A stretch of DNA of 64,000 nucleotides, from the NCBI RefSeq assembly GCF_036370855.1, contig NC_088100.1, forward strand, positions 39,320,563 through 39,384,562. Direction: 5' to 3'. A model generated the notes under the pieces. It worked only from the letters and a program-made list of their open reading frames with translations, did not search any database and was not told the origin of the DNA. A program made the translations under genes and the position numbers. The stretch's first letter is position 1. Each line of letters starts with the position of its first letter. The stretch comes from Dromaius novaehollandiae. Lineage: Eukaryota > Chordata > Aves > Casuariiformes > Dromaiidae. Below are positions 48,881-61,800 of this stretch, piece by piece.

Positions 48881-51800
48881 GCTCTTGCACACTCGACCAG
48901 CAGCGAGAGAGGGTGATGCTGAGTTTGCTCCCTTCTGCTGGGAAACGATGGTGCTGTTTTGTGGGGCTAAATAAAAGAGGGACATTGGAAGCCTCTGTGA
49001 CCTCAGGCTTTAATTCACAACGGTTTTTTTTTTATCTTGCAGATAAAGATAAGATAAATTACAGTTAACTTCAAAATGTATTTTAAATCTTATTCTTTTT
49101 CTCATCCTTTGAGCTGCATACACTTGACTACATAATAACTGAGATATTTTGCTTTATGAATAAAAACATCCACCATCCTGTTGTGTCCTATCACGGTATC
49201 CTGGTATTTCTGCATCCTCTCTGAGGTCCACTTGCCGCCTGCAGACTTGGATGTTTGAAGGACGTGATCTGGGAATTATGTTTTGGACCACTTTATTTCC
49301 ATTTTGCAAATGCAAAGATGCTACAGTGTAGCACACAGAGAGGTTTCTATTTCTTCCTCTCCATAGGCGTGTTTAACTCCCATTGACACCGATGTGAGTT
49401 ATGCACACGTCTACAGAGGAGGAGTCTTAGATCTTTTTCTCATCGTTTACATGAGATCAAAAGAAATCAAATAGAGTTAATGAAGGGCCAGATGGTGCTT
49501 TATTTGTGCTCTGGAAGACAGTACAAGAGAACGGGAAGGGATACTTGTAGTTTAACCTGGCAAAGCGGAGGAAAACTTACTATGCATTTAATGGGCACTG
49601 AAGCAAGTATGCCATATCTTCAGAAGTGGGAAAGGTTTGCTTGTTTTCTCTCTCTCAGTAGATTTTGGATGCAGGGCTAGAGTTGCTTTTGGAAAACTTC
49701 GACTGAAGGGATTCCAGACTCTGAAATCATTCACATTTGTCTTTTTTGGAAACACACATTTCTTTGGACCCAGTCAATTCTTCAGATTTTGCTTTTAAGC
49801 CGTAGGACGTGGGTGCTTCTTTAGTCCATGGAAAATGTGTAATCTAAGCTACTAAGAGGAGGCAGGGCAACAGAGGGAGGAGAGCCTTTGATTTGGATCC
49901 TCACTGTGAGCGGGAGCTTGGCAGGAGAGGCACAGGATGCTGCAGATGTTACCAACTGTGCACGCAGAGCCACTCGCCTCCCCGAGGATGCAGGCAGGGT
50001 CAGGGCCACCCTGCTCTGTGCCTCCGTGCCAGCACTGACCCCTTTTCCTCTGGCAACATGGCTCTCCAGCTGCTCCCAGGATCTTTTATAGTCTAGGCTA
50101 AAGCTAAAGACAAATTACTTTTACCCTCACTGTTGGCAGGGTTATCTAAAAAGAGATGAGATATTTGTTCCTCTCATCCTGACCCTGCCAGGCACTGTCT
50201 AGCGTAGCGTATCCACAAGCTCACTGCCTGGGAACTGGTAGTGAAAATGGGAGGCCTTTTTCCAGAGGTGTATGCCCGCCGGTGCTGATCTTGCAGGGAT
50301 GAGTCTGCAGGGGCAGTAGAGGCCACTGTATTATTTGTCTTGTGTACATCCCATCATTGTTTTAACGCATGACACACTTATTCAAGGATAATTTAGCACC
50401 AGGGCACAGATTTCCCAATAGCTTGATGTCATGTGTTGGCCTTGCATGCTATTGCAGTGCCAGCTGACAAAAAAGTCACTTTAGTGATGTTCCCCAAGGC
50501 GCCTTTTGTTGACAAAGTATCTCTGGACTTGGAAGGGCTTGCAGTTGAGCTGAAGGCCTGAGGGCTTTCCTGTTTTAAAAGCAAGGGGAAGAGATGCAAT
50601 GAACATCTGTATGCTAGTTTAAGTATGCCAGAAATTGTTTGTGTTTATGATTTCTTTTACAGAAAACGAGATCAGGAATATCATAATGGCAGTATAGCGC
50701 AATCTATTTTCTGCCCCCTGGTACAAACCTAACGTTACAGCTCCAGCTGACGTTATTTCCACCTGCTTTAAATGTGTTCATGTGCCTCTAATCCTCTGTG
50801 CAGCTTCACATTTGTACCCATTTCCTGTATTTTATAGGCACATGTGGTATGTCGAGGTTTGGAAATGTAAGCCCTCATTTTGCGCTGCTTGTTTTTTAAC
50901 GTTCATTTTCCCTGGCTGTATTCCTTGTCTTAAAAAAAAAATCTTTTTTTCATAGTTAGGTTTAAGAAAAACCTTGAGAACTTCCTTGCTCTTTTATATA
51001 TCTAGCATTTTTATTGAGTGAATGTTCAGTAATTTGGTGGCTTTACTAAGTAACTGGACAGTTAATGGGATACATCTGCAATAGATTCCAAAATAACTGG
51101 CTGCTTAAAAACACGGAAAAGACTAGCATTCTGACTCCTTTTGCTTCTTCTGAGAAATTCATGTCTGCTTTAGCTCCACGGAAGTCAAGCCTTCATTCAA
51201 GATTCATATGCTTTTGAGAACCACTACCAACTATACTAAAACTCATTAGAGCTGACCCTTCCAAAGCTGCTACTATATTAAGAAATATTAAGGATTTTAA
51301 TCTGAGGGATTTAAGAAGCGACATTAAAAACATGCGCAAGCATACATACACCTGGAGCTACACAGTGGCTTTATGAGGTTTGAGAGCATAAAAGAAACCT
51401 CAGCCACAGAAGAACTTCATTTTCTGCAGACAAATTGGCTGCTTCACGTCAGTAATCCATGCTCCTGTGCTCACTCTCTCGTATGTAAAGGGGAAGAGTA
51501 ACAACATCAGCAATCCTCCATGTGTTGCACCATGACCTACAAGGGCTGGAAACCCTGTGGTGCCTGAGGATGCAGACTCAGTCCACTGGGGTTGGAAACC
51601 TATAAGAGGAAAACCCAAACCAGCAATCCCATATCCCTGAGGAAATTCCTGCATTTCTTAGAGTGCTTTCTTTATGGCACCATCGTCAAGAGCTACTCAA
51701 CCCTTTACATTAAGATTGTTTTTTAGGGCTAGCCCCCACTAGAGGGAAGCTCCTGGTAGCATGAACCCACTGGAATGAACAGGATGGGAGAGGAAAAACA

Positions 51801-52690
51801 ATGTTTATGCTGGAGATGCAGAACCCAAGTGGATATTTCTAGTGTCCCGCGGTTCCTGAGAAAAAAAAATGGAACGAGATGAAAGAAATGGAGCAGAGCC
51901 TTCCTGTAACTGAGTAACTTCTCATAGGAGGGGGCCAGCTGATCTGGTGTCTTTACTGCAGCCCAATTAATTTTCGTCTGCCAGATTATAGATGGCTTCA
52001 GATAGGTATTGCATGTTAATGATGAGAGACATTTTTTGTAAACAGTTGCTATGTCATGTGACACCTCTGTGACACTGCTGTGTCTAGCCTTGCAATCCAC
52101 GTGTCACTCTTCACTTGTCAGGGTGAGAAATTTTGTAGCGAGAAGACCTTCATCAAATTCTTTTTGCTGTTTGTGAACAAATTTCGAATACCTCCTTGCC
52201 AAATGTTCCTTAAAGCCCTGACATGTGTCTGTTTATTCATTAGCGTGAAAGGAGGTCCAGAAATATAGCACTAATGTTTATGTTCTAATTAAGGGATTCA
52301 TTTATGTTGCCTCACTTGAAAACATTCTCTTCAGAAAAAATATGAGCTCAAAGCTGATTTATCAGGTTTAAATTTAAGAAAACTATATTGTCAGAATAAC
52401 CACACATTCCTTTTTGCACCACTTTTGAAATCTGTTTCCTATTACCATCTGTGCATCAGATAAATACAACCAAGTTATTTACAGGCTGTGAAAGATACTA
52501 AATCTTTTCAGGATAATATTACATTGGATCGCAAATTCCCACTTTTAATAATAATTTACAACAAATTAAAGTTGAGGATATTCACAATTAGTAAGAACAA
52601 CACATAATGCTCTCCTAGTGCCTTGTATCTTCAAGACTCTCTATATAGACATAAGCTGCTGAAGTCTCATTAACATTTACTTTGGAAGGA
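48881..52690. other. Upstream non-coding DNA
   Basis: No gene recognised. A MIR-like antisense piece may lie at 49288-49350 ('ttccattttgcaaatgc', 'acacagagaggttt'), followed by 'aactcccattgacaccgatg', another ancient-repeat signature. The rest is unassigned. Confidence 0.5.
49288..49350 (-). mobile_element. Possible MIR-like fossil, antisense
   Basis: The plus strand reads 'ctttatttccattttgcaa' then 'agcacacagagaggttt', in the order of a reverse-complement MIR core. It is short and diverged. Confidence 0.35.
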
Positions 52691-52694
52691 TGTT

Positions 52695-52822
52695 AAATAT
52701 TGTTATCTCCACTTTACAGATGGTGAAAGAGACTCAGTAGGATTGTGACTTGCCTAAAAGCCTCAGAACAGCTTAATTGCAGAAGCAAGACCAGAACTAG
52801 CAAGCTCTTGGCTCCTAGTTAT
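52695..52822 (-). mobile_element. MIR-like SINE fossil, antisense
   Basis: The plus strand reads 'attgttatctccactttaca', 'gatggtgaaagagactcag', 'tgtgacttgcctaaa', 'agaccagaactagcaagctc' and 'ttggctcctag'. This follows the reverse complement of the MIR consensus closely (ATCCCCATTTTACAGATGAGGAAACTGAG...TGACTTGCCCAA...AGGATT..AACCCAGGTCTC). It is the clearest MIR-like copy in the window. Confidence 0.75.
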
Positions 52823-52869
52823 GTGAGGGAGTGAAACACATTTTTAAAAGCATCCTGTGACTTAGGAAT

Positions 52870-53670
52870 CCAACTTGCGGTGAACATCAGTGCTTGAGCA
52901 GCACCGGCGCGGCACAGATCCTCGGGGGCATTTTGGGCTCCCAGCTCCCATTAACTTTGAGTGATTCTGGAGCTCTTGAAAGCTCCTTTCACTCTTTTGA
53001 GGGAAATGCACAACACCTGTAATTCATAGAGATCGTGCACAGAGAGGTAAAGCAATGGCTCGGCGCTATGGCAAAGCCCTGGTGCAGTGTAGCTGTGATT
53101 CGGAAGCTGGTGGGCGGCGCAGTGAGCAGGTCCTCCAGGGCTGAGGAGCCGGAGGCAGCCAGTGGTGCTGCCAGCTCTTCTCGCTGACATGATTTTCTCG
53201 GGAGCGGGGCCAGGAAAGATCTGAAGGCAGAACTCCAGCCCTCCTATAAATTTCGACTCTGCCTTTGGGAGGAAGCCCTCCTCGCCGGGCCCCTTGTGCT
53301 GTTTCCCCCACCTCCCAGCGCAGGAGCAGCTCCGGTGGCTGCCTTTCCTCAGGCTGCCTGGCGCCACGGCGCCGTGGCCCGTCACATTACGGCAGCAGCC
53401 TAACTCCCCGCCAGGCCGAGAGGTGTGCAGGTGCGAGGCGCACAGGTCCCGAATTAAGCAACGGCTGAGGAGAAGCTGTGAATGCCTTAATGCCTGGAGG
53501 TCGGCAATGGCTCCTGCTGCCCGCGTCAAGCCTGGAGCAGCCTGGACAACTCTCCTGCATCCACAAAGGGTCTCGCGCCGCCATGGCCATCACATCCTTT
53601 GAAGACGAGGAAGGGAAAAGGACTTCAAAATCAAAGGAGGGACCAAAGAGATCCCACATGTATGTGTATG
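52870..53670. other. Moderately GC-rich non-coding stretch left of the CR1
   Basis: GC is higher than in the flanks. A 192-codon minus-strand frame (53529-52951) crosses it but matches no family I know, and overlapping frames exist on the other strand. I regard it as non-coding, with low certainty. Confidence 0.4.
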
Positions 53671-53671
53671 T

Positions 53672-54191
53672 GCCTGGGGCCACATCTGGAGTACTGTGTC
53701 CAATTCTGGGCTCCCCAGTACAAGAGAGAGACTACTGGAGAGAGTCCAGCGTAGGCTACAAAGATGATTAGGGGACTGGAGCATCTCCCCTATGAGGAAA
53801 GGCTGAGAGAGCTGGGACTGTTCAGCCTGGAGAAGAGAAGACTGAGGGGGGATCTTATCAATGTATACAAATACCTGAAGGGAGGGTGTAGAGGGGATGG
53901 GGCCAGACTCTTTCCAATGGTGCCCAGCGACAGGAGAAGAGTCAACAGGCACAAGCTGAAACACAGGAGGTTCCATCCGAACATGAGGAAAAACTTCTTT
54001 ACCGTGGGGGTGACAGAGCACTGGAACAGGTTGCCCAGAGAAGTTGTGCAGTCTCTTTCTCTGGAGATATTCAAACCTCACCTGGACACAATCCTGTGCA
54101 ACGTGCTCTAGGTGACCCTGCTTGAGCAGGGGGATTGGACTAGATGACCTTCAGAGGCCCCTTCCAACCTCAACGATTCTGTGATTCTGTG
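53672..54191 (+). mobile_element. 5'-truncated CR1 LINE with intact 3' end
   Basis: The sequence encodes the C-terminal part of the CR1 reverse transcriptase protein. HLEYCVQFWAPQYKR is split by a frame break near 53760, then an open stretch at 53764-54111 runs through [49 protein letters not shown] to the stop. A short 3' UTR with 'gaccttcagaggccccttcc' ends in two copies of the 8-mer ATTCTGTG (54176-54191), the typical CR1 terminus in place of a poly(A) tail. Truncated and inactive, but younger-looking than the other repeats here. Confidence 0.93.
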
Positions 54192-55300
54192 ACATATATC
54201 CGGCTATTGCCCAGCCCGTTATCTTTTCACTTTGGCAACACCCATGTGTAACTGTGATCCTGGAATAAGAGTGGTTAGAGCTGAGGAGGCGAATCACTTC
54301 ATCAGCAGGGGAGAGACTGGATATTGCACAGAGTAGGACTGACTTCCCAAAACTACTGGTGAGAAGGGAAAACCTTGGATGGAAGGGGGTGCAGAGGCAC
54401 GGGCAGAGAGCTGGGTAAGAGAGAGTCCCAGAGAAGCAAACGCATCCCTGCAGCCTCAGCAGGGGTGCAGCAGCCCTCCAGGTAGCAAGCCCTGGTTTTC
54501 CTGTCAGCTTTAAATTTGATTCCTTGTCTGTGAGTTTTGGCCTTGGACGTCCCCCTCCAGGGGATGCAGAAACCATTTACAGCACACTCATAAATATTTG
54601 TGTCCATATTTAGAAATAGTAAGTAGCCTCATCACATTAAAACATTTCGGGAGGGTGTATGGCTAAGGAAGTACTTACTGCTAAGATCTTGAGGTAATTC
54701 TGAATTACGAAGAATGAGAAGGGTCTCTGCTGTGTGAAAGAAACTACAAGAAGGCCAGCCTTCTAGACCAAAACCTATTAAATCCAAGAGAAAAACAACT
54801 TTTAGATGGCCTTGTGCCTACAGTTAGAATAGTTGAATTTGGAGTAGGCTTTATAGACCAAGGGACTCACAGCATGAGATTAATTATTCATTGCAATGAT
54901 GGCAAACACAAGAAGTAACCTGGCCAGTTGGTCCTATCCAGGGTGTAAAAATATCTAATCAGGGTGGTCAGGATAAATCAGGTAAAATCTCTGGATGGTG
55001 GAATGTCACTCCAGGGGCCAGGATGGGGAAAGGTTAGGGGTCTCTGGAAAAAAGGTTGCTTTTTAGTGTTCTTCTTGCTTGAACACGCTGATGTCCCAGT
55101 GGCCTGGTCTCTACATAGTTCTGTTTGCATAAGATGAAGGGGATACCAGAGCTTTGCCAGCTTCATGTAACTCATTGCAAAATCCTTCAATATACTGTTT
55201 AAAAATATTTATGCAACAAAAAAGTTATTTCACACATTTCTAGTCAGCAGCCAGCTTTTAAAATAAATGAATCCGTCCTCAGAAATAAAAAGAAGAAATA
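54192..55300. other. Upstream non-coding DNA
   Basis: No gene or nameable repeat seen. Several short frames on the minus strand (for example 54151-54576) are without family resemblance. Confidence 0.5.
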
Positions 55301-55302
55301 AA

Positions 55303-55375
55303 GATCCAAATTCTCAGTTCGTGTAAATTACCAGACTTCCACTGAAGTCAATGTAGGGTTGCCAATCTAAACTAG
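55303..55375. repeat. Ancient amniote repeat half ('tgaagtcaatg' type)
   Basis: 'gatccaaattctcagttcgt', 'gtaaattaccagacttcc' and 'actgaagtcaatgtaggg' follow the order 'ggatctcagctggtgtaaatc...tccattgaagtcaatgg' seen in many sauropsid non-coding sequences. Formal family name unknown to me. Confidence 0.4.
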
Positions 55376-56587
55376 CAGAAAATCCAGTCCAGAAACTGTG
55401 AATGTCATTTTAGAAGTCTTTGAAATTGGGACCATGAAACATTGTGTGCCTGTAGAGTACCTGCACAACGGCAAAGCTCAGGGGGAGCCTCCAGGTACCT
55501 CAGGACAGACAGCAAACAGCAGCACTAAGACTGAAATTCTACCTGAGAAACGTTATATCAGTTAAAATCTACTATTTAGAGAGTACCAATAAATGACTTG
55601 TACCAATCAGTAACTGCTTCTCTGCTAAACCAAATTAAATGCCACAGTAACTAGTTTTCTCATTCTAACACAGTTAAATATTTAAGCTTTATGTTAAAGC
55701 TAACGAAATACATACTTCTTAAATTTTTGACATGAAGAAGCAAACGAACTATGGAGTCCTGTGTCTCTCCAGCATTATGTACCAAAAGCATAGAAAACTT
55801 CCTTCAGACAGGCTCAGTTAGGTAGCATCTCCTTCGTTACTCTCTTGCTGGCAGGGCACACTATAACCTTTAAAGGCATGTCCGAGGACCTGCGACTTGG
55901 AGCAGGTAGCCTCTAGCTCCCTTTTGGATTTGAAAGGACAATCTTAGCACCCAGCAGGGACTCTAAGACAGCAGCTATTCTAAGCCATTTAAAACCTCTC
56001 TGGAAGCACCAGTTCATGACTGGAATATTTCTCTTGAAAAACAAACCAATAAAACTTGTGGGCAGGTCAGATATTTACTTATTTCTGTGAAGGTCATGGT
56101 GACCTTCCTATCTCACCCCCTGCCTTATGTCGCATCCTATAAGGGTTTTTTTTGCCAGTAGATTTCTTTACACTATGAAAAGAAGGGTGAAAATTTTCTC
56201 TCAGGGCACGAAAGGGTAGATATTCAAAGCCAGAAATGGCTGATACACATCTCCCTCACAGCAGCTGGGGTCTCCTCCTGCTCGATAATTTAAATTCTAC
56301 TGCATCTGTGTGGCAATAATTTCTGTTATAGCAGGGCTGAAGCCTGGCATGCTAAATCCTTGGACAAGGCCCACGACTATGTTTGTTCAGCATATAACTT
56401 GACGAGACCTAGTCCGAGGCCTCTGGGTACCACTATAATATTAGCATTACTGTACCACAATAATAAGAGTACGTATTTTATGAGAACTCTGTTCTCAGCA
56501 CTGGAAAAAGCAGCCAGCATTGGAAGGAAAAGTGAAGTCTTTGGCTGAAAATCTCCTGGTGAACTTCAAGAGAGGCTACTGAGACCA

Positions 56588-56685
56588 GGGGCCAGGTCCT
56601 CAGGTGACATAGACTGGCATAACTCTGCCTTGATCACTGGACCACGCTGGCTCACACCAGCTAAAGACTGGGCCCCAGATGTGTA
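56588..56685. repeat. Palindromic ancient repeat, degraded
   Basis: The left arm 'gggccaggtcctcaggtgac' and the right arm 'tcacaccagctaaagactgg' then 'gcccc' are imperfect reverse complements around 'tgccttgatcactgg'. It appears to be the full palindromic form of the family seen at 55303-55375. Confidence 0.4.
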
Positions 56686-56717
56686 ACAAAAAAACAAGAG
56701 GTGACCATGCCAATGAC

Positions 56718-56740
56718 TTTTTTTTTTTTTTTTTTTTTTT
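56718..56740. repeat. T23 homopolymer
   Basis: Twenty-three consecutive T on the plus strand. Confidence 0.98.
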
Positions 56741-57267
56741 ACTCTAGTGATCCCCACCATGCAGCCAAGGGAAGCTTGCATAAAACGCTTGGAGTCTGAA
56801 CATGCAAAATCTGAGAGCACGGGAAAATTGGTGGACTTTGCTTTCTGTGGAGTAGCACTGTCTTGGCTGGAAGTGTGTACCCCAAGGGGCACGTGGCATC
56901 ACCAGAGGTAGGAACAGACACATATCCTCTGACTCCTGTCAAAGCTAAATTTAAAACCCTGGCAGCTTAAAGGAAGCTGTGCTAGGAAAAAGTGATGGGT
57001 TGGAAAGGAAATGAGAAAAAAAGGCAGGGAGGAACAGCTACAGAGCTTTGACATGGCAAAAGTGGAGAAAATCAGAGATGTCTGCAGGCAGCTATACAGA
57101 ATATAACCCAGACGGAAAACAAAAGCCATGTGCCCTTGCTTACCGCTAAGGGACACCTCAGTTTGTTTTGGGGAGGAACATGCCCTCAATAGCACCAGGC
57201 TCTGGACCTCACACCAGTAACATCCAGTGAGCTTCCAACCCTGCCTGAGGAGCAAATGACCTTCTCA

Positions 57268-57375
57268 AGATTGCAAACTCTTTAGGGCAGGAACAACTTT
57301 GCTGTCGTAGATGGGCAAAGCGCCTGCAAGAACTAGGCCAGGATCACTAATACAGACCGCTACGCACTGCACTAA
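57268..57375 (+). repeat. Ancient LINE-tail-like repeat, copy 2
   Basis: 'ttgcaaactctttagggcag', 'gaacaactttgctgt', 'gcaaagcgcctgcaagaac', 'gccaggatcactaatac' follow the same order as copy 1 at 27679 and as the amniote repeat with 'ctctttggggcagggac...cagcgcctagcaca'. Orientation is the same as copy 1. Confidence 0.55.
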
Positions 57376-58859
57376 GGCGGCAGTTAGTATTGTGTGTCCC
57401 GTTTCCAAAGCGCGTGGTATAACGTGGCTAGTTGTGCTGGTGTATAGCAAATGAGCACTCTGCTATTTCCTCAAACAGCTGGCTGAGGAGCATAAGGCTT
57501 GCTGCTGTGCACTGTGGGAAAAAATCCACCAGGCAAGTTTTACATGTTTGCTGTGAAAAAAAGAAATATCCTCTCTTGCATCAGATAAACTTTTGGATAT
57601 TAAATGATTGAATGCTTTACATTACAGAAGTAAATGTTCCCCCTGTGGAAGAAGAGTGCAAATGTTCATATTATTTATATGTCATCCAACTATCTGGCTA
57701 CAAATGTGTGGTATATTTAATGCATACTTGTTGCATACTGTTGCATAAGTTCATCAATAGAAAAGTGATTCAACAGGCATGATATAAAACTCAGACTTCT
57801 AATTTGCCATCATTGTTTTATCTTAAGTTATAACTAATAATTCTAAAAAACATCTGTGTCACAACTACACTAGAAGCATTATATGAAATGGATCTTCACA
57901 TTTTAGAAAGCTGTCCTGATAACTTGTTTCTTTCACAGGAAAAAAGAAAAAAGAAAGAAAAGACAGCTATTCTCCCCAAATAAATCAATTAGCTCATGGA
58001 TTAAATGCATCTTCAGAAACTGGTAAAGATGACGAGTAATATTCTCCTTTTCCTTGGAGAAGGTTTTAGGAAGGAAATTTTGTTTCTTGAAGCCTAGGTA
58101 TTATTTTTCATTTGGCAGCAGTCCTTTCAAAAATGTTGCTGGCACTTTTTGAATGTGGATGGGTAGATTCAGACTTTAACAGATTTTAACAGGAATTATA
58201 CTATGTTATTTCCTATTATTCACAAATTAAAATATTACCAAAAATGGGATTAGGACTACATAATTGTTTCTCTCTTCTTTCACTGATCAGTTTTTTTACT
58301 CTCGTATCTGCTTCTCCAAGGACCAAATAGCAGAAGAGGAAAATAAATATGAAGCTAGTCATGAAGACCATTCCAAGGAAACTTTATTAAAATATAGAAA
58401 ACAAAGATGGAACACTTAATAATACAAAAATTCAACATATGAACAGTATGGTAGGATACTTAAAATTTGTTTGCTGCTTTTATTTTAGATATATTTTAAA
58501 TTATAAAATACCTTTGATAGTAAGCTTCCCGTTGAAAGTTTGTTTTCTGATTTGATTTCATTCATCATCTTATTGCCATTATTATTTTCAGATAGATGTA
58601 ATACTCTTTCTTAAGATTTACCAGTAGCTATTAGTGTTATTTTTTTGTTGCTTTGTAATTTTGACTGAATTATTCTAAGGCTCCTTAAATTTAGTGATAT
58701 ATGGAAGACAATTTTATTGTGTTACATTTGTTTCAGGATTCAAATGCTATTAATTTAGGAGATTTCAATGCCCTCCTTCCTTCCCCTGCATGAAATCAGT
58801 AGTGTTAAGCAGTTCCATTTTTTTTTCTGATAATTTCTTGCAGTCACTGGTCTGAGTAA

Positions 58860-58892
<33 letters not shown>

Positions 58893-61800
58893 CTTTGATA
58901 AGACACCATGAGATGAATCTTGCAAAGCAAAAGGGATGAGTTTTGGTGATTTTGGTGGAGATATCACAAATGTCAGCATGATCGAATGAATCTTATAACA
59001 GGAACCAGCTGATTTTATATATATATATTTATACTATATATAGTCCTGATCCTTACTTTGATAAATCTCCTCTTATCTGAATCAAGTTTGCAGTATTAGA
59101 CCCACATGGAACTTGGTCATAGGCCAGCAACAGGAAAGGGAACAGAATTTTTTGTTCCCATGCGAAGTGCTCAAACTGGAGACAGTGGCTTGTGATAAGA
59201 AATCTGACTCCATTGTTGTGCAGATTTGTCAAGATATTGCCATATAAGAGAGGAAAAGGGCAAGTGAGGTAAAAACCTCTTTTCCTTAATAAGAGTTACC
59301 TTCCACCCGTAATCACAAGATCCTTATGTGCTGGCTTACTTTGTAGCTCTCCAGTGACCTGTCATACGTGAATGGCTGTACACCTACGTTTGTGCAAAGG
59401 TGGTAGCAATGCTAGCACATCTGGAGGTTCACATCGCACTCATGTAAACTTGTAGTGGAAAGCAGGAATCTGGCTCAGATGCGGCGATCAAGATGTGTTT
59501 GTGTGCGGCAGTTTGCCATGGGTACCCCAAACGTATCCTGGTTCTCCCTGCTCAGCTGGAGCATGCTGGGACCTCCATTCCCGGACCTTGAAAGGTCCCT
59601 CTCAGCCATGGGCTGACTTTCTTCTGCCTTTGCCAGGATGCTGGGTCAAACTTGAGGATGACAAAATGTAATCAGCTGTTCTCCTGAGACTTAAGTGCTG
59701 AATGCCCAACATTGTGCAAGACTGTCAGACCACAAGCATTCTCTGCTGCATGGAGATCTAGGAGAAATAGCTCAGCTCAAGACATTTCTGAGAAAATGGG
59801 AATTTTTCTGTTCTTTGTCTCCCATGAAACCAAAACTAGGAGCAGATTCTACTCTGTGTCTATTCCTGAAATTCAGCATTCTGGTTTAGCTTTTGATCTG
59901 TGTTGTGGCAATTCCCATTGACTAAAGCCCATCGGATACGTGCACTCTGTGACCTTACAGGAATCATAGTCATTACTCATACTGGACTGTTAGTCATACA
60001 GAAGTCATATACATATAGAAGTATCCCCAGATATCTTTACTGAATATACTGTCCCATGAAGACTGCAAATATGCATTTTGTTAGTTTGTCAAAGTCTATT
60101 AGTATGGCAGGATTACTGCTGAACTCCATCCAAATCACCAGATACATTCTTTGGACTTTGGAAAGCATTCTGCACTCATTAGCAGGCAGTTAATTAACAG
60201 TGGTGGCGAGTTTGTGGAAAAGCTGCTGATATTTAATAACCCTTTTGTCTCTGGCTTTTCTGCTGTTGTTATGTATTAGCAGAAGCACTATATATCAGGT
60301 TCCGGCAGCAGTGTATTATACATATTTCTTATTAAATGGCTACTGCTGAAATGGAATCTATCTTTACTGAGCAACAACAGACCTGTGCTTCAAAGTCCTT
60401 TTATAGGATTAGCATTTACCAGTGTGTTTTCAGATGTATGTTGTAAAGAAATGTATCTTCTGGTGCTTAACAGGTCCAAAAGGGGAAAATGAGCTACATT
60501 CTGTGGAACAGCTAGAGTGGACACCACATTTAACAATACCCAACAGAAAAGCCAATTGGGTCAAACTGCTGCTTGTTCTCAGGCAGCTGAGTGACCCAGT
60601 GTATTTTTGTCATGGCTCTTCTCCCTCCCCACCCGCAAAGTTGTAGCATAGTTTCGGCTGATTTGTTTCTACAAAATGATCCTTCATTATAAACAAATTA
60701 TTAAAAGCATCCCACTCCCCATTCTGAAGAACATGGGATGCACCTACACCAGGTGGTAGATTTAGGTTTCTACAGGTAAGAAAGCTGTCTGCAGGGAAGG
60801 AAATATGCACAAATGCACATATGTAGACACCCTGGGAAGCAGGAAGGAAAACTTTATTCCTTACCTGCCTGTTACCCAGACTCAGGGGAAGTTCACAAGA
60901 ATTTAGCTTATAATTTTAAATATTTATTTCTGCTACTTACCTACAATCTAAATTTTGGGTTGTTTCTTCAACCATATTTATCTCCTAAGAAAGCTTTAGG
61001 CAGTTGTATTATTGTTATCATTTCATTCTTTTGCAGAATGAAGAAAGTTTAAATATGTAACATAATTTGTACACTAGAAATGTTATCAAATCATAGAGTT
61101 GTTGGCTGGTTAAATTATTCTGTTTTTCAAGCTGCCTTCATATAATTGCTTGACCCTGTACATGTTTATAGATATTTTCATGGCAATGGCATCTATCTTT
61201 CTGTAGATCAACATACAAAGCCAGGAAGTTCATTTTGCCCTCAATATTTGCTGCAGATCCTTCTTCCCCTCCAATTTTGGCTTTTTTTAGCACTGTAAGA
61301 GGACTAAAACTTTTCCTGATATCACTGTTCAAGCTAAACAATAGCTGTACTTCCAACAAAATTATTATGGGCAGATAAAAGAGGGGGAAAGTGGCAGCTG
61401 TGAAAAGCAATAAAGGCCTGGTAGAAAATCTTTGTACCAAAGGGTGACTTACATTATCAAAGTCTCTAAGAACTCTACTTTATCGTTTAATATATTTAAC
61501 AAAGTTTATATGCATATATATATATATATTCCTGGCTTTCGTTAGTCTCTATACAACCTTGACAATAATAGAGTTTTATGTTTTAATTTCCTTAAGGGAA
61601 AGTCTTCTCTGGAACCCATGGATGTTTCAGTGTTTTGGAAATATCTAAATAGCTGTTAAATATCTATTGAGACCTATGATACTTTGTTTCATCCACTCAG
61701 CAACCATTTCATACATTATTCTGAGAAAACAGACTATTGTTACTGTAAACAATACAGCAAAAATATATACCTATATATTAACTGATAAGCTGAAATGGTT

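Noticed and set aside
53478-54111. Two overlapping plus-strand frames that could be read as a small gene.
   Set aside because: The second is the C-terminal part of the CR1 reverse transcriptase protein and the first is partly the preceding CR1 block, so this is a transposon remnant.
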